A stretch of 64,000 bases of DNA, taken from DASXKD01 sp963703605. GTDB lineage: Bacteria > Actinomycetota > Actinomycetes > Streptosporangiales > Streptosporangiaceae. The DNA lies in contig CAVPFC010000046.1 of assembly GCA_963703605.1 (NCBI GenBank), forward strand, positions 131,564 to 195,563. Reading direction: 5' to 3'. Every line of letters starts with the position of its first letter. Position 1 is the first letter of the stretch. Position numbers and translations under genes: made by a program. Below are positions 1 through 8,295 of the stretch, piece by piece. The notes below the pieces were generated by a model. The model saw only the letters and a program-made list of their open reading frames with translations. It was not told where the DNA came from and did not search any database.

Positions 1-36
1 CAGCCGGCCGCCGGGGCTCACCGGCCCTCCCGGAGA

Positions 37-1005
37 TCAGGAGAAGACGATGGTGGAGTTCTGATGAACAATGACCCGGTCCTCCAAGTGCCAGCCGACC
101 GCCCGGGCCAGCACGGCACGTTCCACGTGCCGGCCGAGGCGGCGCAGGTCATCGACCGAGCAGCGGTGGTCGACCCGGACGATGTCCTGCTCGATGATCG
201 GTCCCGCGTCCAGTTCCGCGGTCACGTAGTGGGCGGTCGCGCCGACGAGCTTGACGCCCCGCGCGGCGGCCTTGCGGTACGGGTCGGCGCCCGCGAACGC
301 CGGCAGGAAGCTGTGGTGGATGTTGATGATCGGCCCGTCGAACTCGGACAGGAAACGCGGCGACAGGATCTGCATGTACCGGGCCAGGATGACCAGGTCG
401 GCTGCGCCGGTGAGCAGGCTGAGCTGGGCCGTCTCGGCCGCGTCCTTGGTCTGCGGGGTGACCGGGATGTGGTGGAACGGGACGCCCCACCACCGTGCCG
501 CCTCCTGTGCGTCCGGGTGGTTGGAGATGACCATCCGGATGTCGGCCCGCAGTTCGCCGCCCTGCGCCCGCCACAGGATCTCCTGGAGCGCGTGGTCCGC
601 CCGGGACACCATGATCGCCACACGCTTGAGCTCGGCCGCCCTGGTGAGGCGCCAGCGCATGGAGAACTCATCGGCCAGCCCGGCGAACCGCTGCTCCAGG
701 GCGGCGGCCTGCCCGGCGAGCCCGTCGGCGTGGAACTCAAGGCGGAGGAAGAACGTGCCGCCGAACGGGTCCGTGGAGTACTGCTGCGACTCGGTGATGT
801 TCGCGCCGTTGCGGAACAGGAACTCTGACACGGCGGCGACGATGCCGGGCCGGTCCGGGCAGGTGATGAGCAGGCGCCCGACGTCGGCATAGCGGTCGCC
901 GGGCTCGCGCCCCGCGGCGAGCGGGCGGCCGCGCGGGGGAGCGCTGGCACCCGGTTGCACCCGGCCTCCCTCCGCCGCCTCACCGGCCCCGGCACTCGCT
1001 GTCAT
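37..1005 (-). CDS. purU: Formyltetrahydrofolate deformylase
   Basis: The enzyme hydrolyses 10-formyl-THF to THF and formate, supplying formate for purine synthesis and balancing one-carbon pools in the cytosol. Residues about 45-120 form an ACT-like domain (begins LLITCPDRPGIVAAVSEFL). Residues about 130-310 form the formyltransferase fold, with the catalytic Asn/His region NIHHSFLPAFAGADPYRKA and the Asp in AELDAGPIIEQD. The length of 322 aa is about 40 longer than usual because of a low-complexity N-terminal tail. ATG 1005 has a GGGGG ribosome site, but an internal start near the ACT domain is possible. The next gene on the same strand is a homocysteine methyltransferase-MTHFR fusion, so the neighbourhood is folate-related. 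Family assignment is firm; the start is less so. Confidence 0.93.
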   Translation of the reverse strand: MTASAGAGEAAEGGRVQPGASAPPRGRPLAAGREPGDRYADVGRLLITCPDRPGIVAAVSEFLFRNGANITESQQYSTDPFGGTFFLRLEFHADGLAGQAAALEQRFAGLADEFSMRWRLTRAAELKRVAIMVSRADHALQEILWRAQGGELRADIRMVISNHPDAQEAARWWGVPFHHIPVTPQTKDAAETAQLSLLTGAADLVILARYMQILSPRFLSEFDGPIINIHHSFLPAFAGADPYRKAAARGVKLVGATAHYVTAELDAGPIIEQDIVRVDHRCSVDDLRRLGRHVERAVLARAVGWHLEDRVIVHQNSTIVFS

Positions 1006-1172
1006 TTACAACCCCCAATTCCCCGAGTGTGCAACCCGGCACCAGCGTCAGGCTCCTGGTACGGGCACAATCTTGGCAGCTACCGTTTTGTGTCATGTCA
1101 CAAACGCCGGGCGGTACGGACCTGGTGCGGCCAACGGGCCCCGCGCCCGCCCCCGCGCCGTGCCGTGTTTTG

Positions 1173-2975
1173 TTACAGGGCCTGGCGCAGGCGCTCCACG
1201 GCGACGATATCCCCGTCACAGGCGAGGACCACTCCTTGCGCCAGGGAGCGGGCCTGGCTGGCGAGGCCGGCCGCCAGGTCCAGGCCGACGGCCGCGGCGC
1301 CGTCGCCCGCGTGCTCCAGGGCGCGGACGGTGGCCTCGGGGATCGTCACGCCGGGCACCTCGTGGGCCAGGAACTCCGCCTCGGCGTAGCTGCGCAGCGG
1401 CGCGAGCGCCAGCAGCACGGGGACCTGGCCGTCGGCGAGTTCCGCGGTCATCCGCCGGAACGTGTCCAGCTCGTACACCGGCCGGGTGATGAGGAACTGG
1501 GCGCCCGCGCGGAGCTTGGCCCTGGTCCGGGCCACCTCGGCGGCCACGTCGGGCGCGCCGGGGTTGAACCGGGCACCGATGTGGAACGAGGTCTTGGTGG
1601 CCAGCGTCAGGCCGTCGCTGTCCCGGCCCTGGTTCAGGCCGGCCAGCAGCTCGACCAGGCCGACCGAGTCGACCTCCCAGATCCCGTCGACGTTCGGGTA
1701 GTCGCCGCGCAGCGGCGGGTTGCCGGTCGCGCAGACCACGGTGCGCATGCCGAGCGCGTGCGCGCCGAGCAGGTCGGCCTGCAACGCCATGATGGTCTTG
1801 TCCCAGGTCGTCACCGTGGCGATCGCTTCGGTGCCGAGCCGCTGGCGCAGGTGCAGGGCCAGGTTGACCGAGCCGAGGTGGGCCCGGGCGCTCTGCCGCG
1901 GCGAGACGAGGAACTGCTCGGTGCCCCGCTCGTGCAGCGCCGCCGCGGCGTCCACCGCCTCGTCGCCGGCGTCCCCGGGCGGCGGGGCGATCTCCGCGGC
2001 GACCACGAACCGCCCGGCGGCCAGCCGTTCGGCCAGCCCGCCGTGCCCCGCCGGGGCCGCCACCGGGGCGGGGGTGCGGCGCGGCTGGCGTGCCGGTCGC
2101 AGCGCGGCGATCTGCTCGGCCGCGGCCCGCAGGTGGGTGGGGGTGGTGCCGCAGCAGCCGCCGATCAGCGACGCGCCCGCTTCCGCGTACCGGCGCGCGT
2201 ACCTGGCGAAGTAGTCGCCGTCGATGTGGTACTCGAACCGCCGCCCGTGCACCCGCCGGGGCAGTCCCGCGTTGGGCTGCGCGCTCACCGGCAGCGCCGT
2301 GTGCCGGGCCAGCTCGGCCACGACCGTCAGCGTGTGCTGCGGGCCGAGCGTGCAGTTGCTGCCCAGCGCGGCGATCGGCAGCCCGGACAGGACGCTGGCC
2401 ACCTCGCGCGCGGTCTCGCCGCCGAGCGTGCAGCCGTCCGGCGTGAAGGTGGCCTGCGCGATGATCGGCGTCGCGGTGATCTCGGCCGCCGCGGCCACCG
2501 CCTCGGCCAGCTCGTCGAGGTAGCCGAACGTCTCCAGGATGAGCACGTCGACGCCGCCCTCGGCGAGCACGCCGACCTGCTCGCGCACTGCGGCGACCCG
2601 CTCGGCGGGGGACACCCGGGTGCGCTGGTGCGCGGTCACCGCGGGGGAGACCGACCCGGCGACGAACACCTGGCGTCCCGCCTTGGCCTGCGCCTCGCGG
2701 GCGATCCGGACGCCGGCCAGGTTGATGTCGCGGACCGACCCGGTCGCGCCCTGCTCGGCCAGGCGCAGCCTGCTCGCGCCGAACGTGTTGGTCTGGATGA
2801 TGTCCACGCCGGCGCTGAGATAGCTCTCGTGGATCGTGCTGACCAGATCGGCGTTGGCGAGGTTCAGCTCGGGCAGCGCCCGGTCCAGCGAGTTGCCCGC
2901 GGCATGCAGCATCGTCCCCATGGCGCCGTCGCAGACCAGCACGGCCTCGCTCAGCGCGGCGGCGAAATCGGTCAC
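1173..2975 (-). CDS. Bifunctional homocysteine S-methyltransferase / methylenetetrahydrofolate reductase
   Basis: This 600 aa protein fuses two methionine-cycle activities. Residues 1 to about 295 are a homocysteine S-methyltransferase (MmuM/MetH N-terminal type), starting CDGAMGTML, with zinc-binding cysteines in GSNCTLGP (near 208) and LIGGCCGTTPTHL (near 273-274). Residues about 312-600 are a MetF-like FAD reductase beginning FVVAAEIAPPPGD. The arrangement matches the YitJ-type fusion. I place the start at GTG 2975, whose G is the last base of the upstream PucR gene TAG stop, with GAGAGG about 8 bases before. A longer open frame runs upstream but has no domain content and overlaps PucR. 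The coupling suggests co-translation with the regulator. Confidence 0.92.
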   Translation of the reverse strand: MTDFAAALSEAVLVCDGAMGTMLHAAGNSLDRALPELNLANADLVSTIHESYLSAGVDIIQTNTFGASRLRLAEQGATGSVRDINLAGVRIAREAQAKAGRQVFVAGSVSPAVTAHQRTRVSPAERVAAVREQVGVLAEGGVDVLILETFGYLDELAEAVAAAAEITATPIIAQATFTPDGCTLGGETAREVASVLSGLPIAALGSNCTLGPQHTLTVVAELARHTALPVSAQPNAGLPRRVHGRRFEYHIDGDYFARYARRYAEAGASLIGGCCGTTPTHLRAAAEQIAALRPARQPRRTPAPVAAPAGHGGLAERLAAGRFVVAAEIAPPPGDAGDEAVDAAAALHERGTEQFLVSPRQSARAHLGSVNLALHLRQRLGTEAIATVTTWDKTIMALQADLLGAHALGMRTVVCATGNPPLRGDYPNVDGIWEVDSVGLVELLAGLNQGRDSDGLTLATKTSFHIGARFNPGAPDVAAEVARTRAKLRAGAQFLITRPVYELDTFRRMTAELADGQVPVLLALAPLRSYAEAEFLAHEVPGVTIPEATVRALEHAGDGAAAVGLDLAAGLASQARSLAQGVVLACDGDIVAVERLRQAL

Positions 2976-4369
2976 TAGGGCACCTCTCCCACGGCATCGA
3001 GGATCTCGAGGGCCACCTGCGCCATCAGCCGGTCCCGGTAGCTGCCAAGGTCCAGGCCGGTGATCTCCTCCACCCGGCGGATCCGGTAGGTGACCGTGTT
3101 GGGGTGCACGTGCAGCACCTGGGAGGCCCGCTGCGGGCTGGCGTTCTCCCGGAAGTAGTGGGCCAGCGTCGCCAGGTACACCTGGGCCTGGTCGCCGTCG
3201 CCGGCGCTGAGCCCGCCGAGCACCTCGTGCGCGAAGCGGCGTAGCTCCGCGAGGTCGGGTACCTGGAGCAGGAGCCGGTGGATGCCCAGGTCGCCGAACG
3301 CGACCACCCGGCCCGCGCGGCCCATCCGGCGCACCGTCTCGACCGTGCGCCCGGCCTGCGCGTAGGCGAGCCGGATCTCTCCGGGGTCGTGACACGGCCC
3401 GCCGATGCCGACGGTCACGGCCACCTCGGGGAACAGTTCACCGAGCCGGGCCACGCACAGGCTGCCCAGCTTCCGCGCCCGGGAACCGGGGCCGTCGTGG
3501 CCGTTGCCGGGCAGCACCATCGCTACCTCGCCGTCCCGGACCGAGATGATCGCGTCCGGCGCCCTGGTGGCGAGGAAGTCGCCGGCCAGCGACGCGGCCC
3601 GCTGGGCGGCAGCCGCGGGCCCGGCCGCGTCGAGGGCGATGGACAGCACGTAGTGCTCGTGGCCGGGGTCGTAGCCAAGGTGGGTGGCCCACCTGCCGGT
3701 TTCCGCCGGGTCCCGGCCGCGGCCGGACAGCAGCCCCTCCACCAGGTCGTCACGGATCCGGCTGGCCGCCGCGGCCACGACGCGCTCCCGGCCGAGGATG
3801 ACGCCGCAGATCGTGGCCGCGTGCTCGGTCAGCAGCAGGCTGGTGTCCTCGCCGGCGCGCTCGCCGCCGGTGTCCAGCGTCAGCAGGTACGCGGGCACGT
3901 CGTCGCCGACCAGCACCGGCGCGACGATCACGGAGGCGGCGGTGCCCACGTCGGGCATCCGCAGCGCCCGGCGGGCACGGCTGGCGGCGCCGAGCACGTC
4001 GCCGAGTCGTGGGTGGATCACCAGGTCGCGCACGTACTGGGCGGCGCGCTCGGCGGTCTCGCCGGGAGCCGCGGCGGTCAGGATGTCCATCGTCGGGCTC
4101 ACGATGGCCACCGTGGCGTGGGTCTGCTCGGCGATCAGCTGGGTCACCGCGGCGATGTCGGCGTTCTGCACGGCGAGCCCGGACAGGTGCCGGTACACCG
4201 CCACGAGGTTGCGCAGCGCGCGGACCTCGCGCACGGTCTCCCCCCGCGCGCCGGTGCCGCCGCCGTCGTCCTGCGCCGGCAGGCCGTCCCGCGGGCCCGG
4301 TGCGGCCTCGCCCTGCTGGGCCGGCCCGCTTCGGCGCGTTCGCTGGCTGCCCGCCATGGCCTGGAACAT
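2975..4369 (-). CDS. PucR-family transcriptional regulator
   Basis: A 464 aa cytoplasmic DNA-binding protein. The C-terminal PucR-type HTH is clear: SQVLHVHPNTVTYRIRRVEE followed by TGLDLGSYRDRLMAQVALEI at about residues 415-460. The middle (about 75-230) looks like a GAF/ligand-sensing region, followed by a CdaR-like GGDEF-related region. It overlaps the start of the homocysteine methyltransferase-MTHFR gene by one base and is transcribed first, so it probably regulates this operon. The natural signal is unknown. The start at ATG 4369 has a weak AGGCG site, and the ATG four codons later (4357) is an alternative. Confidence 0.88.
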   Translation of the reverse strand: MFQAMAGSQRTRRSGPAQQGEAAPGPRDGLPAQDDGGGTGARGETVREVRALRNLVAVYRHLSGLAVQNADIAAVTQLIAEQTHATVAIVSPTMDILTAAAPGETAERAAQYVRDLVIHPRLGDVLGAASRARRALRMPDVGTAASVIVAPVLVGDDVPAYLLTLDTGGERAGEDTSLLLTEHAATICGVILGRERVVAAAASRIRDDLVEGLLSGRGRDPAETGRWATHLGYDPGHEHYVLSIALDAAGPAAAAQRAASLAGDFLATRAPDAIISVRDGEVAMVLPGNGHDGPGSRARKLGSLCVARLGELFPEVAVTVGIGGPCHDPGEIRLAYAQAGRTVETVRRMGRAGRVVAFGDLGIHRLLLQVPDLAELRRFAHEVLGGLSAGDGDQAQVYLATLAHYFRENASPQRASQVLHVHPNTVTYRIRRVEEITGLDLGSYRDRLMAQVALEILDAVGEVP

Positions 4370-4592
4370 ATCGCCTGTCGCTGGTCTTGTGCTCTAACAC
4401 AAAGATAACCCGGGCCCGGCGCTGGCCACTATTGTGCTCCGGCCCAGAATCGGCGGCGCAGTATTGGGCTCCGGCTCATTGTCCGCGATGGGCGCCCGCG
4501 CGTACCGTGCGCCCGTGGGTGGCTGTCCGCCGCCCGGGCCCGGGCGCACCTCGCTGGCGCCCGGATCCTTGGACCGGTGTCCGGGAGTGGGC

Positions 4593-4874
4593 ATGACCGA
4601 GCCGACCTGCTGCCCCTACTGCGGCTGCCCCAACGAGAGCCCCCTCGGCCTGCTGTACCGGGAGGTCGCCCGGATCCGCGAGATCGCCGAGCACAGCGAC
4701 ACCGCCGGGAGCGCCCGCCCCGCCCGGCCGGCCATAGCGGCCACGGAACCGGCCGGCCAGGATGAGCGCAGCGCCGCCCGGATCGCGGAACTCACCGACG
4801 AGGTCCGCGAACTGCGCGCCACGGTGGCCCGGCTCCGCGGCGGCGCGGTCTACGGCCTCACCCGCTCCGGCTAA
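4593..4874 (+). CDS. Small zinc-ribbon/coiled-coil protein, unknown function
   Basis: A 93 aa hypothetical protein. The N-terminus carries a CCPYCGC cluster (Cys at about 6, 7, 10, 12) that could bind a metal. The C-terminal third is charged and heptad-like (RIAELTDEVRELRATVARL) and probably forms a short coiled coil. I chose ATG 4593 because GGGAGTGGG lies just before it and the upstream extension (from 4434) is low-complexity. It sits alone between the divergent pucR gene and a convergent sigma factor gene. No function is recognised. Confidence 0.6.
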   Translation: MTEPTCCPYCGCPNESPLGLLYREVARIREIAEHSDTAGSARPARPAIAATEPAGQDERSAARIAELTDEVRELRATVARLRGGAVYGLTRSG

Positions 4875-4924
4875 ACGCCGGGACAGCAGCGGTAGGTGCC
4901 ACCCCGCCGGGCTGGCTTGCGCCG

Positions 4925-5935
4925 CTAGGCCGGCAGTGTTGCCGGGAGGCCGAACCGGGGCAGTGTGTTCGCGTCGAAGCGGGTCATGGCGGCGATCTGC
5001 GCGCCCGCCAGGGTGAGGACGATCAGCCCGACCGTGTAAAAGGCGCCGGTGTCCGGGTCGCGGGCGTAGCAACCGAAGGCGGGCTGGCCGTTGGCCCGCG
5101 CCGGGAGCAGCCGGACGGTCCAGCCGGGCCGCAGCGCCGTGGCGCGGAGGAACCGGGCGGCGAGGTCGCGTCCCTGGTACTCCAGCGGCATCGGCGGCAT
5201 GGTCAGCCACGCGTCCTCGGTGAGCAAGGCGACGAGGCCGTCCACGTCGGCCGCCTCGAACGCCCTGGTGAACCGGGCCACCAGCGCCCGCTCGGCGGCG
5301 GAGCCCGGCGGCGGGGCGGGCTGCCGCGGCCCCGACGATCGCTGGTAGCGCTCCAGCGCCGCGCGGGCGCGTTTGAGCGCGCTTGTCACCGACTCCTCGG
5401 TGGTGTCCAGGATCCGGGCGGTCTCGCTCGCGTGGAATCCCAGCACGTCGCGGAGGATGAGGACGGCGCGCTGGCGCGGCGGCAGGAGCTGGAGGGCCGT
5501 GATGAAGGCCAGCGACATCGATTCGATGGACTCGTACCGGGCTTCCGGGCCGGGCGCGGTATCGGCGAGGCCCTCCAGGAAGACGTCCGGGTAGGGCTCC
5601 AGCCAAAGCAGCTCGCCCAGCCGGGTCGGCTCGGGCGGTTCCAGCCCCGCCGGTGGTGCGCTGACCGGCGGCCGACGGCGGGCCGACCGCAGCGCGTCCA
5701 TGCACCGGCTGGTGGCGACCCGGTACAGCCAGGTCCGGATCGAAGCGCGCCCCTCGAAGCCGGGCAGGCCCTGCCAGGCCGACAGCAAGGTGTCCTGTAG
5801 CGCGTCCTCGGCGTCGGCGACCGAGCCGAGCAGCCGGTAGCAGTGCACCTGAAGCTCACGCCGGTACGGGTCGACGAGCTGGCCGAACGCCTCCCCGTCG
5901 CCGGCTTGTGCCCGGGCGAGCAAGTCCACCGTCAC
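4925..5935 (-). CDS. ECF RNA polymerase sigma factor with SnoaL-like C-terminal domain
   Basis: A 336 aa ECF sigma factor. Region 2 is ELQVHCYRLLGSVADAEDAL...RTWLYRVATSRCMDALR (about residues 20-85) and region 4 is LLPPRQRAVLILRDVLGFHA...SVTSALKRARAAL (about 150-200). A SnoaL/NTF2-like domain occupies residues about 215-330. This layout matches the TIGR02960/SigX5-like ECF families, where the extension is thought to replace an anti-sigma factor and modulate activity. Start GTG 5935 is supported by GGGAGGA eight bases upstream. It is divergent from the SnoaL-like gene at 6101 and may control it. Confidence 0.92.
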   Translation of the reverse strand: MTVDLLARAQAGDGEAFGQLVDPYRRELQVHCYRLLGSVADAEDALQDTLLSAWQGLPGFEGRASIRTWLYRVATSRCMDALRSARRRPPVSAPPAGLEPPEPTRLGELLWLEPYPDVFLEGLADTAPGPEARYESIESMSLAFITALQLLPPRQRAVLILRDVLGFHASETARILDTTEESVTSALKRARAALERYQRSSGPRQPAPPPGSAAERALVARFTRAFEAADVDGLVALLTEDAWLTMPPMPLEYQGRDLAARFLRATALRPGWTVRLLPARANGQPAFGCYARDPDTGAFYTVGLIVLTLAGAQIAAMTRFDANTLPRFGLPATLPA

Positions 5936-6100
5936 CGCGCAGTCCTCCCGCCGCCGCTTGCCCCGTCGCTCCGTCGCCGGGCCCGGTATAGACGACCGCG
6001 CGGCCGGAAACTGGGCGCCCACTGGCCGCCCAGTCTTCCTGCCCAGCCGCCGTCTAGATCACCAGTACCGGAGTTCAGCAACCCCGTAAAGGAGAATCCG

Positions 6101-6490
6101 ATGTCTGCTCAGCCCGGATCGCCGGCCGTCGCCATCGCGCTCGCGCACGTCGAAGCCTGGAGCAACCACGACTTCGGCACGGCGCGCAGCATTCTCGCCG
6201 ACGACGTCCACGTCACCGCCACGACGACGCAGCCCATGCCGCCGCCGACCGACCTGACCGGCGCCGACGACTACATGATCGGCCTGACCCAGTTCGCGCA
6301 GGCCGTGGTGCCCGGCAGCCTGCGGGTCGTCGCCAGCACCGGCGACGAGCGCAACGCGCTGCTCATGCTGACCGTCGACGCGGACTTCGGGGCCGGGAAG
6401 GCGACGCTCCCAGGCGCCCGGCTCTACCTCCTGGACGAGAACAACAAGATCAAGACAGAGCAGGTCATCTTCTACGCCGCGGGGTTCTGA
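6101..6490 (+). CDS. SnoaL/NTF2-like small protein
   Basis: A 129 aa protein of the NTF2-like alpha+beta barrel superfamily (AIALAHVEAWSNHDFGTARSI, then a cone-fold pattern ending LYLLDENNKIKTEQVIFYAA). Members are ligand-binding proteins or small isomerases; no catalytic residue can be assigned here. A near-perfect AAAGGAGAA ribosome site precedes ATG 6101, and the long frame upstream is spurious. It is transcribed away from the ECF sigma factor whose C-terminal domain has the same fold, so the two are probably a functional pair sharing the 165 bp region 5936-6100. The substrate is unknown. Confidence 0.85.
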   Translation: MSAQPGSPAVAIALAHVEAWSNHDFGTARSILADDVHVTATTTQPMPPPTDLTGADDYMIGLTQFAQAVVPGSLRVVASTGDERNALLMLTVDADFGAGKATLPGARLYLLDENNKIKTEQVIFYAAGF

Positions 6491-6551
6491 CCAGGCACCT
6501 GGGCCGGGGCGCCAGAGCCCCGCTCCCCGCCCGGACGTCCCACCCTCGCTT

Positions 6552-6596
6552 ATCGTGTGAGTCTGTTCACCGCATCGGTGAACAGACTCACACGAT
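6552..6596. promoter_or_regulatory. Perfect 21-bp inverted repeat with 3-base loop
   Basis: Arms 6552-6572 and 6576-6596 are exact reverse complements separated by CAT. The stem is not GC-rich and has no T-tract, so it is an atypical intrinsic terminator. Each arm itself contains TGTGA-N6-TCAC or its complement, resembling a Crp/Fnr-type half-palindrome. It lies 62 bases after the SnoaL-like gene and 25 bases before the start of the next gene. It may be an operator for the FAD oxidoreductase gene, or a hairpin terminator for the upstream gene. Confidence 0.6.
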
Positions 6597-6621
6597 CATG
6601 GAATGACGGTACGGACGGCTC

Positions 6622-8268
6622 ATGACGGGTGCACGGGATGCGGTAATCGTGGGGGGCGGGCATAACGGGCTGGTCGCGGCCGCCTATCTGGCCCGCAGCG
6701 GCCTCGACACGCTGGTGTGCGAGCGCCGGGACGTGGTCGGCGGAGCCGCGGTCAGCGAGCACCCGTTCGGCCCGGAGTACACCGTCACCTCGCTGTCCTA
6801 CGTGGTGTCGCTGTTGCCGCCGAGCCTGGTGCGGGACCTGCGGCTGCCCAGCTTCGGCTACCACGTCTACCCGCAGGGGCCCTACTTCGCGCCCCGGGCG
6901 GATGGCCGGGCGCTGCGGCTGCCCTACGATCCCGCGGCCCGCCGGGCAGAGATCGCCAAGTTCTCGGCCGGCGACGCCGCCGCCTACGACTCCTACGAGC
7001 ACTACCTGACGGTCATGGCGGCGGTTCTCGGGCCGCTGCTCAACGAGGTCCCACCGCGGCTGGGCTCGCGGCGCCCGCAGGACCTGTGGCGGCAGAGCCT
7101 GCTGCTGCGCCACCTGCGCAGGCTCGACACCAGGACGGCGGTTGACGTCACCAGGCTGCTCACCGACAGCATCGCGGACCTGCTCGACCGCTACTTCACC
7201 AGCGACGCGCTGCGCGGGCTGCTGTCGGTGTCCGGGGTGATCGGGTCCTGGGCCGGCCCCAGGTCCGGCGGCACCGCCTACGTCACGCTGCACCATCACA
7301 TCGGCGGCGTGGACGGGCAGGCCGGGGCCTGGGGGTTCGCCCGCGGCGGGATGGGCGGGGTCACCACGGCGCTCGCCGCCGCCGCACGCTCGTTCGGCGC
7401 CGAGATCCGCACCGGAGCGGAGGTGGCCCGGATCCGTACCAAGGACGGCCGGGTCACCGGGGTGACGCTGGCCAGCGGGGAAGACGTGGACGCCGGCATC
7501 GTGGTCACCACGGCACACCCACAGATCGTGTTCCTGCGGCTGCTCGACCCGGCGGTGCTGCCGCGGGACTTCCTCGGCGACATCAGGGCCTGGCAGACCC
7601 GCAGCGGCACCGTGAAGATCAACCTCGCGCTGGACCGGCTGCCGGTGTTCACCAGCCACCCCGAGGTCGACCCCCAGGTGCACGGCGGCACGATCGTGCT
7701 GGCCGAGAGCCTCGACGACATCGAGAATGCGTTCCAGGAGGCCGTTTCCGGGCAGCCCTCGGCGCTGCCGTTCGCCGACATCTGCATCCCCAGCGTGTTC
7801 GACGACTCGCTGGCCCCGGCCGGACAGCACATCATGTCGATGTTCACCCAGTGGGTGCCCTACGGGTACGCCGACCACCCGGACGAGGCGGCGCTGGCCG
7901 CCTACGCCGACCGGGTCATCGCGCGGATGGAGACGGTCGCGCCCGGCTTCACCGGCTCCGTGCTGCACCGGCAGGTCATCGGCCCGCACCAGATGCAGCA
8001 GGAGTACGGGCTCGTCGGCGGCAACATCTTCCACGGCGAGCTGACCCTCGGGCAGATGTTCCACGGCCGGCCCGCCGCGGGCTACGCGGACTTCCGGACC
8101 CCGCTCCGGGGGCTCTATCAGGCCGGGTCCGCCACCCATGGCGGCGGCGGGGTCACCGGGATCCCCGGCCGGAACGCGGTTCGCCAGATCCTGGCCGACC
8201 GCCGCGCCGCACGCTGGCGTCAGCGTGCGGCGGGGCGGCCGACCGCGGCCCATTCGTCAGGAAGGTAG
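6622..8268 (+). CDS. FAD-dependent oxidoreductase of the phytoene desaturase / PYROXD2-like family
   Basis: A 548 aa flavoprotein. The N-terminal dinucleotide-binding motif is DAVIVGGGHNGLVAAAYLA with ERRDVVGGAAVSE after the second strand (residues 6-45). The C-terminal FAD motif is GLYQAGSATHGGGGVTGIPG (about 495-515). The sequence resembles the actinobacterial proteins annotated NAD(P)/FAD-dependent oxidoreductase, close to PYROXD2, rather than true CrtI. No carotenoid genes are nearby, so pigment synthesis is not implied. ATG 6622 follows the large palindrome by 25 bases. Substrate unknown. Confidence 0.88.
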   Translation: MTGARDAVIVGGGHNGLVAAAYLARSGLDTLVCERRDVVGGAAVSEHPFGPEYTVTSLSYVVSLLPPSLVRDLRLPSFGYHVYPQGPYFAPRADGRALRLPYDPAARRAEIAKFSAGDAAAYDSYEHYLTVMAAVLGPLLNEVPPRLGSRRPQDLWRQSLLLRHLRRLDTRTAVDVTRLLTDSIADLLDRYFTSDALRGLLSVSGVIGSWAGPRSGGTAYVTLHHHIGGVDGQAGAWGFARGGMGGVTTALAAAARSFGAEIRTGAEVARIRTKDGRVTGVTLASGEDVDAGIVVTTAHPQIVFLRLLDPAVLPRDFLGDIRAWQTRSGTVKINLALDRLPVFTSHPEVDPQVHGGTIVLAESLDDIENAFQEAVSGQPSALPFADICIPSVFDDSLAPAGQHIMSMFTQWVPYGYADHPDEAALAAYADRVIARMETVAPGFTGSVLHRQVIGPHQMQQEYGLVGGNIFHGELTLGQMFHGRPAAGYADFRTPLRGLYQAGSATHGGGGVTGIPGRNAVRQILADRRAARWRQRAAGRPTAAHSSGR

Positions 8269-8295
8269 TCTCCGGCGCGGGGTTACGCGCGCCGC

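Noticed and set aside
1029..2978. 649-codon plus-strand frame opposite the homocysteine methyltransferase-MTHFR gene
   Set aside because: It is a GC-driven shadow: Gly/Arg/Val-rich, no domain, and entirely antisense to a clear enzyme.
4434..4592. N-terminal extension of the small zinc-ribbon protein
   Set aside because: The extra 53 codons are low-complexity and the ribosome site lies at 4593.
6550..8253. 567-codon minus-strand frame opposite the FAD oxidoreductase
   Set aside because: Low-complexity Gly/Arg/Pro composition with no family motifs; the plus-strand gene is convincing.
6622..8268. Carotenoid phytoene desaturase (crtI) and a pigment cluster
   Set aside because: The FAD motifs fit, but the C-terminal pattern is PYROXD2-like and no crtB, crtE or other pigment gene is nearby.
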